Shown here in pieces: positions 1-8,038 of a stretch of 64,000 nt of DNA (the stretch's first letter is position 1; the number at the start of each line of letters is the position of its first letter). Position numbers and translations under genes: made by a program. The notes beneath the pieces are model-generated. The model had not been told where the DNA came from. It made no database searches and saw only the letters and a program-made list of their open reading frames with translations. The DNA lies in NCBI RefSeq assembly GCF_003012815.1, contig NZ_PXYJ01000002.1, positions 186,001-250,000 on the forward strand. Reading direction: 5' to 3'. This DNA comes from Allosphingosinicella vermicomposti (GTDB taxonomy: Bacteria > Pseudomonadota > Alphaproteobacteria > Sphingomonadales > Sphingomonadaceae).

Positions 1-2
1 TG

Positions 3-596
3 CTTGCGTCCGCCATGACGCGGGGTTTCGAAGCGGCGGTGCCTGACGCGCCGCTCTACCAGAAGGCGATAGAGGACACGCGGGTCGCGGAAGCGACGGC
101 GCGGGAAGCGCGCGCAGGGCAATTGCCGCAACTCAATCTGGAAGCCAGCACATTGCGGCGCGACCTTGGCGGACGGGCCCAGAGCGACACGATGGTCGGT
201 GTCCGCTTCCGCATGGACACAATGCAGGGTCTGTCGAGCTTCCAACGCGCGCGGGCCGCGCAGCAACGCGTCGAATCCGCGCGCTGGCGCGAAGGCGTCG
301 TGGCCCGCGACATCAGTCGCGACGTGCGCAACATGATCGACATGCTCGACCTGTTGGTGGCGCGGGAGAAAACGCTCCTCGAACAGGTGGATGGATCGGC
401 GGCTCTTGGCCACCTTTATGCGGAACAGTTCGAAGTTGGGCGGCGCGACGTCATCGACCTGCTAAACGTTCAGCGCGAGACGTTCGAAGCTGACCGGCAG
501 GCCATCACCGTCCGCATCGAACAGTTGCGGCTGCACTACCGGATCGCCGCGAAGCTCGGCTTGATCGACCGCTCGCTGGAAGGACCGGAAGCATGA
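3..596 (+). CDS. TolC-family outer membrane efflux protein, 5'-truncated
   Basis: This is the C-terminal part of an outer membrane channel subunit of a type I secretion system; the reading frame is open to the left window edge, so the true start lies outside. About 195 residues are visible. They are rich in Ala, Arg, Gln and Glu in long helical stretches typical of the periplasmic coiled coils of TolC, and the segment near 440-500 (VGRRDVIDLLNVQRE) matches the conserved helix before the last strand of the family. Its stop codon overlaps the ATG of the next gene (ATGA), and an ABC transporter and an HlyD adaptor follow, so the three genes form one secretion operon. The secreted substrate is not in the window. 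Confidence 0.85.
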   Translation, partial: LASAMTRGFEAAVPDAPLYQKAIEDTRVAEATAREARAGQLPQLNLEASTLRRDLGGRAQSDTMVGVRFRMDTMQGLSSFQRARAAQQRVESARWREGVVARDISRDVRNMIDMLDLLVAREKTLLEQVDGSAALGHLYAEQFEVGRRDVIDLLNVQRETFEADRQAITVRIEQLRLHYRIAAKLGLIDRSLEGPEA

Positions 597-2713
597 CCAA
601 GGATCCACTGCGCGAAGGCCTTGCCCTGCTCTGCCAGACGCTTGGGCGGCCGACAAGCGTGACCGAGCTTGGCGACGGCATGCCGCTCCTCCGGGGACGG
701 CTACCGCTCGACATGGTGCCCCGCGCGCTTCGCCGCATCGACATCACCGCGCGGATCGTCGATTATTCCCTCGAGCATGTCGACAATGTGTTGCTTCCGG
801 CCCTTCTCGTCCTTCGCGACGGACGGACAGCGCTTCTTATGGCCATTGAAGGGGGCGAGGCGGACATTCTGCTACCGGATGCGGGCGGGGGCGCCCAGCG
901 GCTAAGCCAAAGCGAGCTCGCCGCAATCTATAGCGGCACCGCGATCTTCGCGAAGCCGCGCTACAGGGCGGACGGACGGGCAGGCAATTACGCGGCGGAG
1001 GATGGCGAGCACTGGTTTTACGGCACGCTCAAGCAATTGAAGCGATCCTATGCCGAGGTTGCCATTGCAGCCTTCACGGCAAACCTGCTCGCGGTGGGTT
1101 CTGCGCTCTTCGCTATGCAAGTCTATGACCGGGTCGTCCCGAACTCGGCCTTCGACACATTGTGGATTTTGGCGAGTGGGGTGATCCTCGCCATCATTCT
1201 GGAATCCGTGCTGCGTGTGATGCGGGCGCATCTCCTTGACACGCTCGGCAAGGGCATTGACCTCAAACTGTCCACTCAGCTGTTTGAACGTGTGCTCGGG
1301 ACGCGCCTTGCCGCCAAGCCGCCGTCGCTGGGGGCGTTCAGCACACAAATCCGCGAATTCGAAGGCGTGCGGGAGTTTTTCACCGCCTCCAGCGCGGCGG
1401 CGATCAGCGACCTGCCATTCGTCCTCCTGTTCCTTGGCATCATCGCGCTGATTGGCGGAGTCGTCGTCTGGGTGCCGATCATCGCGATCCTGTTGATGCT
1501 GGTGCCGAGCATCCTCGCGCAGAAGCAGCTTGCCGCGCTCTCGCGTCAGAACCTGCGGGAGGGGGCGGTCAAGAACAGTATCCTTTTGGAATCCATAGAG
1601 AATCTGGAAACGATCAAGGCTTCACGGGCGGAAGGGCGTGCGCTTCACCTTTGGGAAACGTTAACCGCGCAGCTCGCCCGCAGTGCGATGAAATCCCATA
1701 TGCTGACCGCCAGCCTCAGCCACGGTGCGGCGATGGTCCAGCAACTTTGCTATGTCGGCGTCGTCGTATTCGGCGTTTACCGGATCAGCATCGGCGAGAT
1801 GACGGTGGGTGCGGTCGTCGCATCCTCGCTCCTCGCGGGCAGAGCCATCGCGCCCATGTCGCAAGTGGCTGGCATTCTCGGTCGTTGGCAGCATACGAAA
1901 GTCGCGATGGAAGGGCTGGATCAGCTTATGGCGGCGCCCACCGAGCGGCCAGCGGTCCGGACCTTCGTGCGCAAGGAAAAGCTCTCCGGTCATTACCAGA
2001 TGGAGAAGCTGCAGCTTCGTCACGGCGACGCGCCGCCGGTGGTGGACGTAAAGGAACTGACCATCAGGCCGGGCGAGCGTGTCGCCCTCCTTGGCGGCAA
2101 TGGTGCGGGCAAATCATCTTTGCTTCGCCTCCTGTCCGGCCTTGGCGATCCAACAGGCGGGCGGCTGCTGCTTGATGACGTCAGCATCGCGCAGATCGAT
2201 CCGTCCGACCGGCGCCGCGCGATCGGCTATCTGCCGCAGGATGTGGCGCTTCTCCACGGTACACTGCGCGACAACCTCAACCTCGAAGGGGCGGCCTTGG
2301 ACGACGAGGATCTGTTCCAGGCGCTGGACGGCGTCGGCCTCGGTGCTTTCGTCCGCGCCAATCCGTTGGGGCTCGATATACCGATCCTTGGTAGCGGCAG
2401 TTTTTCCGGCGGCCAGCGGCAGGCCGTGGGTCTTGCCCGCATCATCCTGCAGGATCCCGCCATTCTCCTTCTAGACGAGCCCACCGCCGCCTTCGATCAG
2501 GCGAGCGAGACGAACGTCATCAAATATATGGACAAGTGGCTCGGCAGCCGCACGCTCATCGTCACCACGCACAAGAAAAGCCTACTCTCCCTCGTCCGCC
2601 GCGCCGTGGTGCTGCGCCAGGGCCGCGTCATCATGGACGGGCCGCTGGACGACGTGGTGAACGGCAATCAGGTGCAGACGCCTCCCGCCGAAGGAGTTGC
2701 CAATGCTGGCTAA
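593..2713 (+). CDS. Type I secretion system permease/ATPase (LapB-like)
   Basis: Inner membrane ABC exporter of 706 residues that drives one-step export of a large protein, probably an RTX or adhesin. The first ~130 residues look like a degenerate C39 peptidase-like domain without an evident catalytic Cys/His pair, as in LapB/HlyB types. A six-helix transmembrane domain follows (about residues 150-440). The C-terminal nucleotide-binding domain has Walker A (GGNGAGKSS), the signature FSGGQRQ and Walker B with ILLLDEPTAAFD. The ATG overlaps the tolC stop by 4 nt, and its own stop overlaps the start of the adaptor gene, so all three genes are translationally coupled. Confidence 0.92.
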   Translation: MTKDPLREGLALLCQTLGRPTSVTELGDGMPLLRGRLPLDMVPRALRRIDITARIVDYSLEHVDNVLLPALLVLRDGRTALLMAIEGGEADILLPDAGGGAQRLSQSELAAIYSGTAIFAKPRYRADGRAGNYAAEDGEHWFYGTLKQLKRSYAEVAIAAFTANLLAVGSALFAMQVYDRVVPNSAFDTLWILASGVILAIILESVLRVMRAHLLDTLGKGIDLKLSTQLFERVLGTRLAAKPPSLGAFSTQIREFEGVREFFTASSAAAISDLPFVLLFLGIIALIGGVVVWVPIIAILLMLVPSILAQKQLAALSRQNLREGAVKNSILLESIENLETIKASRAEGRALHLWETLTAQLARSAMKSHMLTASLSHGAAMVQQLCYVGVVVFGVYRISIGEMTVGAVVASSLLAGRAIAPMSQVAGILGRWQHTKVAMEGLDQLMAAPTERPAVRTFVRKEKLSGHYQMEKLQLRHGDAPPVVDVKELTIRPGERVALLGGNGAGKSSLLRLLSGLGDPTGGRLLLDDVSIAQIDPSDRRRAIGYLPQDVALLHGTLRDNLNLEGAALDDEDLFQALDGVGLGAFVRANPLGLDIPILGSGSFSGGQRQAVGLARIILQDPAILLLDEPTAAFDQASETNVIKYMDKWLGSRTLIVTTHKKSLLSLVRRAVVLRQGRVIMDGPLDDVVNGNQVQTPPAEGVANAG

Positions 2714-3893
2714 AGCGCCCTCCGTCGAAAGGTTACGCCGCGAGCTTGGCGACCCCCTGCTTGCCGCCGCGCATCCGGTATCTCGGCCACTGCTCTGGAC
2801 GATCCTTGGCGTGATCATCCTCTTCGTCATTTGGGCGAGCTGGGCGCAGCTCGACGAAGTGACGCGCGGCGAAGGGCGGGTTGTGCCGTTCAGCCGCGTG
2901 CAGAAAATCCAGAGCCTTGAAGGGGGCATATTGGGCCGGCTGATGGTAAAGCAAGGCGATCTGGTGGAGGCGGGCCAGCCGCTCGCCTTGCTCGATCAAA
3001 CACGCTTCCAGACGTCGTTCGAGGAATCGGCCAACCAGGCGATGGTGCTGAAGGCTGCAATCGCCCGGCTCGAGGCTGAGGTGCTGAATAAGGGCGGCAT
3101 CGCCTTTCCGGTCGATGTCGATCCAAGCGGATCGATCGCCCGCTCCGAGCGCGAACTGTTCAAATCGCGCCGCGACAAACTGGCGGAAGGGACTGGGTCG
3201 ATCAGCCGCCAGATCGGAATTGCACAGAACCAGCTCTCGATCCTCCAGCCGCTCGTCGCGCAAGGCGTGGTGAGCGAGATGGAGGCGCTGAAGCTCCGCC
3301 AGGATATCGCCACCCACAATGGCAAGCTGGCCGAGCTTAAAAATGGCTATTTCCAGGACGCCTATACCGAACTTTCCGCCAAAAAGGCTGAGCTCGCCGC
3401 GCTGGAGCCAATCGTCGCGCAGCGCGGCGATCAGCTGCGCCGCACAGAAATCGTCTCCCCGGTGCGCGGCCGGGTGAATGCGGTTATGATCAACACGAAA
3501 GGCGGCGTCATCCAGCCCGGTGAGCCGATCATGGAGGTTATTCCCATCGAGGACCGCCTGCTCATCGAAGCGCGCGTCAAACCCCGCGACGTCGCCTTTC
3601 TCGTCCCCGGCATGGCCGCCAAGGTGAAGATCACCGCCTACGACTATACAGTCTATGGCGACCTTAAAGGCACGGTCGAGCAGATCAGCGCCGACACGAT
3701 CGAAGAGGATACGCCGCGCGGTAAGGAATCCTATTATCAGGTCCTCATCAAAACCGACGGCGCGCAGCTGATGAAGGGGGACAAGGCCTTGCCGATCATC
3801 CCCGGCATGATCGCCGAGGTAGATATATTGAGCGGCAAGAGGAGTGTGATGAACTATCTGCTCCGCCCCCTCCTCAAAGCCCGTTTGAACTAA
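2703..3893 (+). CDS. HlyD-family type I secretion periplasmic adaptor
   Basis: Membrane fusion protein of 396 residues linking the ABC transporter to TolC. One N-terminal transmembrane helix (about residues 25-45) precedes a biotinyl-lipoyl-like hairpin (VPFSRVQKIQSLEGG...), a long coiled coil and a beta-barrel domain with the family-typical PVRGRVN and VIQPGEPIMEV segments. I chose ATG 2703 because AAGGAG lies 6 nt upstream; an in-frame TTG at 2697 would sit on the ribosome site itself. The gene overlaps the transporter gene by 11 nt and converges with the next gene, overlapping it by 4 nt. Confidence 0.92.
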   Translation: MLAKAPSVERLRRELGDPLLAAAHPVSRPLLWTILGVIILFVIWASWAQLDEVTRGEGRVVPFSRVQKIQSLEGGILGRLMVKQGDLVEAGQPLALLDQTRFQTSFEESANQAMVLKAAIARLEAEVLNKGGIAFPVDVDPSGSIARSERELFKSRRDKLAEGTGSISRQIGIAQNQLSILQPLVAQGVVSEMEALKLRQDIATHNGKLAELKNGYFQDAYTELSAKKAELAALEPIVAQRGDQLRRTEIVSPVRGRVNAVMINTKGGVIQPGEPIMEVIPIEDRLLIEARVKPRDVAFLVPGMAAKVKITAYDYTVYGDLKGTVEQISADTIEEDTPRGKESYYQVLIKTDGAQLMKGDKALPIIPGMIAEVDILSGKRSVMNYLLRPLLKARLN

Positions 3894-4342
3894 CGACCCC
3901 GTTTCAGGCGGTTCAACCCCTCATCCAACGCCGAGAGGAAGCGGGAACGGTCGGTCTTGGAAAACGGTGCCGGCCCTCCGACGATGTCGCCGCCCGCGCG
4001 GAGATCGGCCATGATGGCGCGGGTTGCGATGGCCGCCCCGATGCTGTTTCCGGTGAAGAGCTTGCCGGTGGGCGCGATAACGGTGGCGCCATTTTTCAGG
4101 CAGCGGTCGGCCAGCAGGATGTCCGCCGTGACGACAATGGCTTTGGCAGTCGCCTGATCCGCGATCCAATCGTCGGCTGCATCGAAACCGTCACTTACCA
4201 CCACTCGTTCGATGAGCGGATGGGGCGGAATGCGAAGGTGGCCGTTGCTGACGATGCTGACCGGCACCTCATGGCGAAAGGCGACCTTGTAGATTTCTTC
4301 CTTCACCGGGCAGGCATCGGCATCCACCAGAATGCGGATCAT
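3890..4342 (-). CDS. YaiI/YqxD family protein (DUF188)
   Basis: Protein of about 150 residues beginning MIRILVDADACPV, the N-terminal signature of the UPF0178/YaiI-YqxD family, a PIN-like fold of unknown biological role. The conserved later segments (ADILLADRCLKNGA and FTGNSIGAAIATR) are present. I prefer ATG 4342 because homologues begin at this position; an ATG six codons upstream (4360) is possible but has no visible ribosome site. The gene converges with the adaptor gene, and their stop codons overlap. Confidence 0.85.
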   Translation of the reverse strand: MIRILVDADACPVKEEIYKVAFRHEVPVSIVSNGHLRIPPHPLIERVVVSDGFDAADDWIADQATAKAIVVTADILLADRCLKNGATVIAPTGKLFTGNSIGAAIATRAIMADLRAGGDIVGGPAPFSKTDRSRFLSALDEGLNRLKRGR

Positions 4343-4440
4343 ATCTATTTCGCCGTTCATAAGCCGGGGCGATGCAGGCTAAGGAGCCGGGGTGCAAGAA
4401 TGTTTTGGGCGCAGGGCCCCTGTCATGGTAGGCGCGCGCC

Positions 4441-6309
4441 ATGCTTGGCATCAATGGAATCACGGTGCGCCTTGGCGGGCGGGCAATCCTCGACGGCGCG
4501 ACGGCGGCGCTTCCGCCGCGCAGCCGCGTCGGGCTTATTGGACGGAACGGCGCGGGTAAGTCGACACTCATGCGCGTTATCGCCGGGATGCTCGATCCGG
4601 ACGAGGGCTCTGCAGACATGCCGCGCGGGTCGCGCCTCGGCTATATTGCGCAGGAAGCGCCGGGCGGCATCGCAACGCCGTTCGAAACCGTGCTTGCCGC
4701 CGACACGGAGCGCGCGGCGCTGCTTGCGGAATCGGAACACTGCGAGGATGCCGACCGCTTGGGTGAAATCCATGAGCGGCTGAATGCAATCGACGCCCAC
4801 GCCGCGCCATCGCGGGCCGCGCGCATCCTGGTCGGCCTCGGCTTCGATGAAGAAATGCAGCACAGGTCGCTGGAGAGCTTCTCCGGCGGCTGGCGGATGC
4901 GCGTCGCGCTCGCCGCCCTTCTCTTCTCCGCACCGGACCTGCTGCTGCTCGATGAGCCGTCCAACCACCTCGACCTCGAAGCGGTGTTGTGGCTTGAGGA
5001 CTTCTTGAAAAACTATCGCGCGACAATCCTCGTCGTCAGCCACGAGCGCGATTTCCTCAACAATGTGGTGGATCATATTCTCCACCTCGATCGCGGAAAG
5101 GTTACGCTTTATCCGGGCGGCTATGACGCCTTCGAACGCCAGCGCGCGGAGCGGCAGGCGCAGCTTGCCGCCGCGCGCGACAAGCAGATGGCACAACGCG
5201 AAAAATTGCAGGCCTTTGCCGACCGCTGGCGCGCCAAGGCAAGCAAGGCGAAGCAGGCCCAAAGTCGTTTGAAAGCGCTCGCCCGCATGGCACCGATCGC
5301 CGAGCTGGTCGACGACCCTTCTCTCTCCTTCGGCTTTCCAAATCCGCAGGAATTGCGACCACCTTTGGTCACGTTGGATATGGCCTCGGTCGGCTATGGT
5401 GAGGCGCCTGTTCTCTCCCGTCTCAATTTACGGCTGGATCCGGACGACCGTGTCGCGTTGCTCGGCCGTAACGGCAACGGCAAGACGACGCTCGCCCGCC
5501 TGCTCGCCGCGCAGCTGCCGCCGATGGAGGGCGGTGTGGCAGTCAGCTCCAAGCTGAAGGTTGGCTATTTCACCCAATATCAGGTCGAGGAACTGGACGG
5601 TGCCGACACGCCATTCCAGCATATGGCGCGGCTGATGACCGGTGCGACGCCCGCCGCCGTCCGCTCCCAACTCGGGCGGTTCGGCTTTTCGGGCGACAAG
5701 GCGATGACGGAGGTGCGCAAGCTGTCGGGTGGCGAACGGGCGAGGCTCGCGCTTGCCCTCATCACTCGCGACGCGCCGCATATGCTAATCCTCGACGAGC
5801 CGACGAACCACTTGGACGTCGATGCGCGCGAAGCGCTCGTCCAGGCATTGAATGAATATTCGGGCGCGGTGGTCGTCGTTTCGCACGACCGCCACATGCT
5901 GGAACTGGTCGCTGACCGGCTAGTACTCGTAGACGGCGGCACCGCGACTGAATTCGACGGCAGCCTCGACGATTATACGGCCTTCGTTCTCGCCAAGGAT
6001 TCAGGTGCGGACAAGACGCAATCGAAAGCCAATCGGAAGGATGAACGCCGCCTCGCCGCCGCGGCGCGCGAAAAAGGTCAGGCGCTCCGCAGCCGCGCCA
6101 AGAAGGCAGAGGCCGAGACGATCCGCCTCTCCGCGCTTCGCAGCGACATCGACCGGGCCATGTTCGACCCGTCAAGCGCCAACAGGACGCTGGCCGGCCT
6201 CACCATGTCCGAGCTGATGAAGCGCCGGGCTGACGTGGAACGGCAGCTTGAGGCGGTGGAAGCCGAATGGCTGGAAGCAAGCGAAGCGCTGGAGGATTTG
6301 GCGGCGTGA
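4441..6309 (+). CDS. ABC-F family ATP-binding protein (Uup/ABCF3-like)
   Basis: Soluble protein of 622 residues with two ABC ATPase domains and no membrane segments, the ABC-F layout of ribosome-associated translation factors. The first domain has GRNGAGKST near residue 37, FSGGWRMR and a LLLLDEPSNHLD Walker B. The second has GRNGNGKTT near residue 343, LSGGERAR and ILDEPTNHLD. The domains are joined by a charged helical linker rich in Arg, Gln and Ala (about 225-280), and the C-terminus is a predicted coiled coil (about 530-620). It is probably a housekeeping ribosome factor; nothing nearby suggests antibiotic protection. Confidence 0.9.
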   Translation: MLGINGITVRLGGRAILDGATAALPPRSRVGLIGRNGAGKSTLMRVIAGMLDPDEGSADMPRGSRLGYIAQEAPGGIATPFETVLAADTERAALLAESEHCEDADRLGEIHERLNAIDAHAAPSRAARILVGLGFDEEMQHRSLESFSGGWRMRVALAALLFSAPDLLLLDEPSNHLDLEAVLWLEDFLKNYRATILVVSHERDFLNNVVDHILHLDRGKVTLYPGGYDAFERQRAERQAQLAAARDKQMAQREKLQAFADRWRAKASKAKQAQSRLKALARMAPIAELVDDPSLSFGFPNPQELRPPLVTLDMASVGYGEAPVLSRLNLRLDPDDRVALLGRNGNGKTTLARLLAAQLPPMEGGVAVSSKLKVGYFTQYQVEELDGADTPFQHMARLMTGATPAAVRSQLGRFGFSGDKAMTEVRKLSGGERARLALALITRDAPHMLILDEPTNHLDVDAREALVQALNEYSGAVVVVSHDRHMLELVADRLVLVDGGTATEFDGSLDDYTAFVLAKDSGADKTQSKANRKDERRLAAAAREKGQALRSRAKKAEAETIRLSALRSDIDRAMFDPSSANRTLAGLTMSELMKRRADVERQLEAVEAEWLEASEALEDLAA

Positions 6310-6346
6310 ATCAGCAAGGCTGAATTCAACGCCGCCCTTTCATCTC

Positions 6347-8035
6347 TTAATAGCTGAACGTCACCGAAAAATTCAGGCGCCAGTCCTCAGCCTGCGTATA
6401 TGGGCCATCGGCCAGCGCATAAGCGCCTTCCAATGTCGCGTTGAACAGGCGATCGACCTGCAAATTGAAGCCGCCGCCAATTGCTGCGAGCACCTCTTCC
6501 TCATCGACCCGGCGCGTCTTGCCGTAGCCGCTGTCGGCGAAGAGATAGGGTTGAACCGTGGTTGCGATCGACTTCGCCTTCCCCAACAGGATCCCCTGAC
6601 CGAACAGCGTATGCCGCACCACGACACCGCTGTCATATCCGCCGTCTTCCAGACCATAGCCACGGATCAGGCTCGGCCCGCCAAGTCCCATCTGTTCTGA
6701 ATCCGGCAACGGGCCTGTTGCATATTGCCCGATGATTTCGGTGTTGAGATAGGCCGAGCCCAACCGCGACGACTGGCTGTAAAACGCATTCACATAGGCA
6801 TAAGTGCTGTCGGTCACCCGGCCCCCGGTGTGATAGCGGAAGGCGCCGTCGCTATTATCCGTTCCGATGCCGCCGGGGCTGGCGTGCAACGTCACGCTCA
6901 GATTGGTGCGGCCGTTTGAACTCGCCGTCGCCTTTTCAAGGCCGATGTAGAATTGCCGAACGTCGGCGGACACATCGTCAACCGGAATACCGAAGAAAAA
7001 GAGTTTGCGGCGACTGTTTCGCAATTCGACACCCACGCGCATGTCGCCCAAGGCATCAACCGCCTGCCGCCAGCCAACGACGCCTTCGACGATTTTCTGA
7101 TCGACGGAGAAAGGATATACATCCTGCCTGATCCGAACATGGTTGAAGGTCGCCTCCAACGCATTGCGCGGCGCCATGACGAGGTTGAGGATGCCGGCAT
7201 GGCTGACGTAATTCGGGCGGCTCGTATCGAAAATGTCGGTCGAGCCGGTGAATTGATAGGACAGCGTGGCGTCCGGCAATATGCTCAGCGGCGCCACCTG
7301 GAAACCGGCGAAGAGCCGCTCCCGCTCCGACGAAGAACCGCTATTCGCGGCGCCCGCATAAACCCGCCACGGCTTGCTCTCGTTAAGCAGCAGCGACAGG
7401 TTCGATGCACCAGTCTGCGCGCCGGGAGCGAAGACGGCTTCCACCCGGCGGAAGGGATTGCGGTTAAGCCAGTCGAGATCCTGCTCCAGAGCGGTCGCGT
7501 CGATGGGTTCACCGGTTTTTTGACGCAGGCTGCGAACGATGTAATCGGCCGATGTCCGACCGCTTTGCGAGTCAATGGCGCCCGCAGTGAACTCGACGAC
7601 CCTGACGTTGAGCGTGCCGGTCGTGACTTCCTGTTCCGGCGTCGATAGCGATACGAAGGGATAGCCCTTTGCGCGATAAAAGCGCGCGATATCGGCCTCG
7701 ATCTGAGCAATGAGAAGCCGGGACATCGGCTTGCCGATATAAGGCGCCAGTAAGGCCTGACCCTCCGTCGTGTTAAGGCGCGCCACGCGGCTGACGTCGA
7801 CCGCCACTGTCGGCTCAGCCACCACAGTGTCGGCCGGACCCAAGACGACGATCCGCGCAAGATTGAAGCCAAACGGCGTCGCGTCTTCGCTGGCCGGAGC
7901 CGCATCCGGCGCGATCGGATCGCTCGCGCGTGTTTCAACGCCCGGCGGCAGGTTGCGCTCCACCTGGGCAAAGGCAGGCGCGTGGATGACGGCCGCCGTG
8001 GCGAGAAGCAGGATATTTCGGAAGGAAGAGTGCAT
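6347..8035 (-). CDS. Two-partner secretion outer membrane transporter TpsB (ShlB/FhaC family)
   Basis: Outer membrane beta-barrel transporter of 562 residues for the large exoprotein encoded just upstream. It has a signal peptide ending APAFAQ, two POTRA-like domains (about residues 60-230) and a C-terminal barrel. The conserved loop-6 motif appears as SLIRGYGLEDGG, and the last residue is aromatic (FSVTFSY), as expected for an outer membrane barrel. The ATG lies 3 nt after the tpsA stop codon, so tpsA-tpsB form a tight operon read on the minus strand. The Omp85-like family transports unfolded TpsA proteins across the outer membrane without ATP. Confidence 0.9.
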   Translation of the reverse strand: MHSSFRNILLLATAAVIHAPAFAQVERNLPPGVETRASDPIAPDAAPASEDATPFGFNLARIVVLGPADTVVAEPTVAVDVSRVARLNTTEGQALLAPYIGKPMSRLLIAQIEADIARFYRAKGYPFVSLSTPEQEVTTGTLNVRVVEFTAGAIDSQSGRTSADYIVRSLRQKTGEPIDATALEQDLDWLNRNPFRRVEAVFAPGAQTGASNLSLLLNESKPWRVYAGAANSGSSSERERLFAGFQVAPLSILPDATLSYQFTGSTDIFDTSRPNYVSHAGILNLVMAPRNALEATFNHVRIRQDVYPFSVDQKIVEGVVGWRQAVDALGDMRVGVELRNSRRKLFFFGIPVDDVSADVRQFYIGLEKATASSNGRTNLSVTLHASPGGIGTDNSDGAFRYHTGGRVTDSTYAYVNAFYSQSSRLGSAYLNTEIIGQYATGPLPDSEQMGLGGPSLIRGYGLEDGGYDSGVVVRHTLFGQGILLGKAKSIATTVQPYLFADSGYGKTRRVDEEEVLAAIGGGFNLQVDRLFNATLEGAYALADGPYTQAEDWRLNFSVTFSY

Positions 8036-8038
8036 GGG